Assembly (NCBI GenBank): GCA_903642265.1
Contig: CAHJWN010000004.1
Span: forward strand, 38,017 to 102,016
Direction of reading: 5' to 3'
DNA length: 64,000 bases
Source of the DNA: Acidobacteriaceae bacterium
Lineage (GTDB): Bacteria > Acidobacteriota > Terriglobia > Terriglobales > Acidobacteriaceae
In this document: one piece after another, positions 60,617-64,000 of the stretch
Layout of the letters: the number at the start of each line of letters is the position of its first letter
How positions within the stretch are numbered: position 1 is the stretch's first letter
The notes under the pieces: model-generated
The model's database searches: none
What the model saw: the letters and a program-made list of their open reading frames with translations, nothing else
What the model was told of the DNA's origin: nothing
Translations under genes and position numbers: made by a program

Positions 60617-63373
60617 ATGCGTGAGGATGAGCGAGGCAAGGTTAGTGAAGCTGGTCGGCGACAGCCGGTCCGTTGGCTGTTAGGACTGGGTGTGCTGGCT
60701 TTCTTGCTGGTACTAACGGCGGTGGCGGGGTTTTTCTATGGACGGCATTGGATGCGCACTGCTCTGCGCGATAACCTGCCGGTGATCGATGGACAGGTCT
60801 CCGTGAAGGGTTTAGCAGCGGCGGTGACGGTGGCCCGGGATGCGCGTGGTGTTCCGCATATTTCTGCAGCAACGATCGATGACCTGGTGTTTGCACAGGC
60901 GTATGTGACGTCGGGCGATCGGTTGTGGCAGATGGATGCTTTGCGGAGACACGCGGCGGGAGAACTAGCAGAGGTTCTGGGGCAAAACCTCGTCGAGCAT
61001 GACACGCTGCAACGGACGCTGCAGTTGCGGGCGGCGGCAGACCGCGCGCTGGCAGTGTTGCCGCCGGAGCAACTGCACTGGCTCGTGAGGTATGCGGATG
61101 GAGTAAACGCTTCGATTGCGGAGCAGAAGGCGCATTTGCCGCTGGAGTTCAAGCTGCTGCGCTATGAGCCCGCAGTATGGACCCCTCGGGATTCCCTGCT
61201 GGTAGGGCTAGCGATGTTTCAGGATCTGACGACGACGTATCCGGGAGAGCTGGATCGCGAGGCGTTGTCAGCGAAGCTGGCTCCGGAGTTGGTGGCGGAC
61301 CTGTATCCGGTGGGGTCATGGCGAGACCATCCGGCGGGTCAGGCAATGGTGGATTTGACGGCTCCGCAGCCGGAGATTGAGCAGGTTCCGCTGGATGAGT
61401 CCCAGAGTGAGTTGCGGGAGAAGAGCGTACCTCAGGGGCTAAAGCCCGGTTTCGTGGCGAGCGTTTATGGCACGGCTGAAACCGTGTCCTTAACACGACG
61501 AAGGACTTTGGTAGCCGGAGAGGCACTGGGGAGCTCAGAACACCAGACGGCTGTTTCGGCCGGGGAGGCACTGAGGAGCTCCGAGCACTTAGGGGACTTG
61601 GTGCGGGCAAAGGCCGTATTAGCGGAGGTCTCGTCAAGATATGGGTGCGAAGGGTGTGCGGCGGGGTCGAATGGATGGGCGGTCGCGGGAGCAAAGACAA
61701 AGTCAGGCAAGCCGATGCTCTCGAGCGATATGCATTTGCAGCATGGGGTACCAGGAATCTGGTACATGGCCGACTTGTCTACGAGCACGGGTGCTTCTGG
61801 AGACTTCCACGTTTCGGGCGTGACACTGCCGGGCACGCCGTTCGTGATCGTTGGGCATAACCAGCATGTGGCGTGGGGCTTCACGAATCTGGGTGCGGAT
61901 GTTCAGGACTTGTACGTGGAACAGACCCGGGGAGATGGCGATGCGGCAGAGTTCGCTGCGGCCGACGGGACGTGGCAGAAGGTGCTGCATCAACGCGAGG
62001 TAATTCGCGTTAAGGGTGGGGCGGATGTGGTTCTGGATGTCAGGTCAACGCAGCACGGCGGGATGGCGACGCCGGTTGTATCCGCACTTTACACGCATGA
62101 GAAACGAACGATTGCGCTGCGGTGGACAGTCTACGACCCGGCGAATGTGACTTTGCCATTTTATGAAATCAACTCTGCAAAGGATTGGACGAGCATGTGC
62201 GCCGCTGCGGCGAAGTTTGGTGGGCCAGCACAGAACATGCAGTATGCGGACGACCAGGGGCACATTGGCTACCACGCAATTGGGAAAGTGCCGGTTCGTG
62301 GGGCGATGCCGGGAACAGCGGCCGGTCCAACGGCGGTAAGCGCGGTGCCGACCGACGGACGCGACGTGAAGGGCGAGTGGGTAGGGTATATCCCGTTCGA
62401 GGCTATGCCGCAGTCGTATGATCCGGCTGCCGGTTTTGTGGCGACAGCGAATGCGCGGGTGGTGCCCAATGAGTATGCGTTTCCGGTGACGCTGGACTGG
62501 GCTGCTCCTTATCGGAATGAGCGGATCTGGAAGGTTTTGAGTGCAAAGAGCGGGCTGGCTTCGGCGGACATGCTGCAGTTACAGACGGATGTCTATTCCG
62601 ATCTCGACAAGGTAGTTGCGGAGAGGCTGGCGTATGCGGTCGATCACTCAGCTAGCGTGAGCAAAGACAAGGATTCAAGCAGGTCGAAACGGCTGAAGCA
62701 GGCGGCAGACCTGATGCGGGTCTGGGATGGAACAGTCGAAGCAGGCGGTGCGGCACCGGCAATTGTGGATGCGGCGAGGTTGGCGTTGTGGCCGTTGATA
62801 CTCGAGCCGCAGCTTGGCCTGAAGGCGGATGCGAAAGAAAATGCGGAGACACTGGCGCTTTATGGCTGGGATTCAAAGCAGTATGCCGAGGAGCAGATCA
62901 TCGTGCATCAGCCTGCGAGATGGCTGCCGGTGAAATATGAAGACTGGAATGAATTGCTGACGGCTGCAGTGGAGAAGGGGCTTGCAGACGGAAAGGCTCC
63001 AGGCGATCTGAACAAGTGGGAGTACGGCAAGGCACATCCGGTAGATATCGAGCATCCGATTTATTCACAGTCACCGCTGATTGAGGAGGTGCTGGGGGTG
63101 AAGACAGGTACGGGGATCCAGGCGCAGAGCGGAGACACATCTACCGTAAAGCAGGTGGGCCGGAAGTTTGGGCCTTCGGAGCGGCTAACTGTTGACTTTA
63201 ATGATCTGGATAGTTCGACGCTGAATGTGGTTCTGGGCGAGTCGGCAAACCCGGCAAGTGAGTGGTTTATGGACCAGTGGGATGCGTGGTATCACGGGAC
63301 AACGTTTACGATGCCCTTCTCGAATGCAGCAGTACAGGCGGCAACGCGGCATACTTTGACGTTGGTGCCTTGA
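60617..63373 (+). CDS. Penicillin acylase family protein (Ntn-hydrolase, S45) with an extra pro-region insertion
   Basis: 918 aa. One N-terminal helix (LLGLGVLAFLLVLTAVAGFF). Alpha part: VARDARGVPHISAATIDDLV, AQAYVTSGDRLWQMDALRRH. Beta chain should begin at Ser351 in AAGSNGWAVAG, the autocatalytic Ntn nucleophile, followed by DMHLQHGVPGIWYMADL and GTPFVIVGHNQHVAWGFTN. Family enzymes hydrolyse amides such as penicillins or acyl-homoserine lactones; the substrate is not predictable. Residues about 265-330 contain a low-conservation segment with two 15-residue repeats (AGEALGSSEH and AGEALRSSEH) and look foreign. They lie in the spacer expected to be excised on maturation. Overlaps the MOSC gene (TGATG). 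Confidence 0.88.
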   Translation: MREDERGKVSEAGRRQPVRWLLGLGVLAFLLVLTAVAGFFYGRHWMRTALRDNLPVIDGQVSVKGLAAAVTVARDARGVPHISAATIDDLVFAQAYVTSGDRLWQMDALRRHAAGELAEVLGQNLVEHDTLQRTLQLRAAADRALAVLPPEQLHWLVRYADGVNASIAEQKAHLPLEFKLLRYEPAVWTPRDSLLVGLAMFQDLTTTYPGELDREALSAKLAPELVADLYPVGSWRDHPAGQAMVDLTAPQPEIEQVPLDESQSELREKSVPQGLKPGFVASVYGTAETVSLTRRRTLVAGEALGSSEHQTAVSAGEALRSSEHLGDLVRAKAVLAEVSSRYGCEGCAAGSNGWAVAGAKTKSGKPMLSSDMHLQHGVPGIWYMADLSTSTGASGDFHVSGVTLPGTPFVIVGHNQHVAWGFTNLGADVQDLYVEQTRGDGDAAEFAAADGTWQKVLHQREVIRVKGGADVVLDVRSTQHGGMATPVVSALYTHEKRTIALRWTVYDPANVTLPFYEINSAKDWTSMCAAAAKFGGPAQNMQYADDQGHIGYHAIGKVPVRGAMPGTAAGPTAVSAVPTDGRDVKGEWVGYIPFEAMPQSYDPAAGFVATANARVVPNEYAFPVTLDWAAPYRNERIWKVLSAKSGLASADMLQLQTDVYSDLDKVVAERLAYAVDHSASVSKDKDSSRSKRLKQAADLMRVWDGTVEAGGAAPAIVDAARLALWPLILEPQLGLKADAKENAETLALYGWDSKQYAEEQIIVHQPARWLPVKYEDWNELLTAAVEKGLADGKAPGDLNKWEYGKAHPVDIEHPIYSQSPLIEEVLGVKTGTGIQAQSGDTSTVKQVGRKFGPSERLTVDFNDLDSSTLNVVLGESANPASEWFMDQWDAWYHGTTFTMPFSNAAVQAATRHTLTLVP
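61436..61447 (+). repeat. Palindrome GGGCT-AA-AGCCC inside the acylase gene
   Basis: Perfect 5-bp arms, first of two short inverted repeats at the start of the inserted segment. Resembles dispersed intergenic palindromes I recall from acidobacterial genomes. Confidence 0.5.
61469..61488 (+). repeat. Palindrome CACGG-6-CCGTG inside the acylase gene
   Basis: Core arms 61471-61475 and 61482-61486, extended by one wobble and one GC pair. Second inverted repeat of the insertion. Confidence 0.5.
61514..61588 (+). repeat. Two 30-bp direct repeats, 45-bp period, in the acylase pro-region
   Basis: Copies 61514-61543 and 61559-61588 match at 26 of 30 bases, in frame, encoding AGEALGSSEH and AGEALRSSEH. 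Confidence 0.8.
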
Positions 63374-63924
63374 TGGCTGATACGGTGGCAGGCCGGGTCA
63401 TTTCAGTGAGCTTGAGTGGGTCGCATAGTTTCAGCAAGGCGACGGTCGAGAGGATTCGGCTGCTTGCCGGACTTGGGGTCGAGGGTGATGCGCACTGTGG
63501 TGTGCTCGTGAAGCATCGCTACCGGGTGAAGCAGGATCCTACCCAGCCAAATCTCTGCCAGGTGCATCTGCTGCAGGCGGAGTTGTTTGAGGAGCTGGCG
63601 CCGAAGGGATTCGAGATCGCTCCTGGAGAGATGGGGGAGAACGTCACGACGTACGGGGTCGATCTGCTGGGGCTGCCAACAGGAGCTTTGCTGATGATTG
63701 GCGAGAGTGTGGTGGTGGAGGTGAAGGGTCTGCGAAGTCCCTGCGTGCTGATGAATAGGTTTCGGGCAGGGTTGATGGCGGCGGTAATTGAAAAATCTGC
63801 GGCAAAGGTGACGCGGAAAGCAGGGATTATGGGAGTGGTCATCACGGGTGGAGTGGTGACGGCGGGAGATGCGATCCGAGTGGAGTTTCCCGAGAAGCCG
63901 TGGCGGGAGATGGTCTGTGTTTAG
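63373..63924 (+). CDS. MOSC domain protein
   Basis: 183 aa. MOSC (molybdenum cofactor sulfurase C-terminal) domain: GLGVEGDAHCGVLVKHRY, NLCQVHLLQAELFEEL, PGEMGENVTTYGVDL and the conserved Cys in RSPCVLMNRFRAGL. Members bind molybdenum cofactor and transfer or receive sulfur, or act in N-hydroxylated base reduction and pyrazinamide-like chemistry. ATG 63373 overlaps the acylase stop by one base. After it, 63925-64000 holds no gene I can support. Confidence 0.87.
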   Translation: MADTVAGRVISVSLSGSHSFSKATVERIRLLAGLGVEGDAHCGVLVKHRYRVKQDPTQPNLCQVHLLQAELFEELAPKGFEIAPGEMGENVTTYGVDLLGLPTGALLMIGESVVVEVKGLRSPCVLMNRFRAGLMAAVIEKSAAKVTRKAGIMGVVITGGVVTAGDAIRVEFPEKPWREMVCV

Positions 63925-64000
63925 GTTTTCGCTGATGGAACATTGTCGTACCCACCTATCGTGATGATGCTGCGATCAATGGGACACATGGATATGTATT

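Noticed and set aside
1..64000. CRISPR arrays, insertion sequences, prophage or toxin-antitoxin modules
   Set aside because: No regularly spaced repeats, transposase, integrase, capsid or toxin-antitoxin motifs were found in any frame.

Overview
The window reads as a chromosomal segment of a heterotrophic Gram-negative bacterium, most likely an Acidobacteriota member of class Terriglobia (Granulicella/Terriglobus/Edaphobacter-like). This is inferred from moderate-high GC, gene types (futalosine-pathway MqnE, secreted PNGase A, SigK/RskA pair, YVTN lipoprotein, CPBP protease, penicillin-acylase-type hydrolase, OlsB/PlsC lipid genes) and the absence of any phage, plasmid, IS or CRISPR sequence. 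No rRNA is present; one tRNA-Arg(ACG) is.

Layout. 1-6.2 kb (minus): the 5' part of a secreted peptide-N-glycosidase A, ribA, a GNAT acetyltransferase, mqnE and a ten-Asp-box secreted propeller. 6.3-14 kb (minus): an OmpA/PKD outer-membrane protein, an isolated nuoB, a secreted unknown overlapping glnD, glnD, glnB and an esterase. 14.1-18.7 kb (plus): gmhA, a CPA1 Na+/H+ antiporter and a glycogen debranching enzyme. 18.7-24.4 kb (minus): a czcCBA-type heavy-metal RND operon behind a CsoR/RcnR-like operator. 24.6-28.7 kb: ybbP-ybbA divergent from a tesA-like lipoprotein esterase. 28.7-31.1 kb (minus): two overlapping PTPS paralogues, folE and truB. 31.2-40.5 kb: GT2, TlpA thioredoxin, HMA-like protein, threonylcarbamoyl-AMP synthase, DUF218, DUF92, YVTN lipoprotein, rskA/sigK, tlyA and nadK. 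40.5-45 kb (minus): a four-gene iron system made of an FTR1-DUF2318 fusion, two FtsX-type permeases and an ABC ATPase. 45.2 kb: tRNA-Arg. 45.5-52 kb: RNA methyltransferase, rarA, VOC protein, DUF2062, plsC, olsB, second plsC/olsA. 52.1-59.3 kb: nucleoside salvage genes (purine nucleoside phosphorylase, CNT transporter, pyrimidine nucleoside phosphorylase, cytidine deaminase) with a DHH phosphoesterase, an AhpC/TSA-like protein and an SrpA-type catalase. 59.4-63.9 kb (plus): CPBP protease, penicillin acylase carrying a repeat-derived insertion, MOSC protein.

Window-wide signals. Two initiation styles coexist. One set of genes has a TANNNT hexamer exactly 6 nt before ATG and no usable Shine-Dalgarno, which suggests leaderless mRNAs. 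Another set, including many TTG starts, has a strong GGAG-type site. The plus strand is C-rich in sampled parts of about 33-43 kb and G-rich from about 45.5 kb to the end, whichever way the genes run. There is no single new multigene defence or mobile system here. The most unusual elements are the bacterial PNGase A, the PTPS pair in which one paralogue lost its catalytic His, the FTR1-DUF2318 iron system, the metal-operon operator, the insertion in the acylase pro-region and the leaderless-start pattern. All calls are by eye from the sequence; no database search was run.
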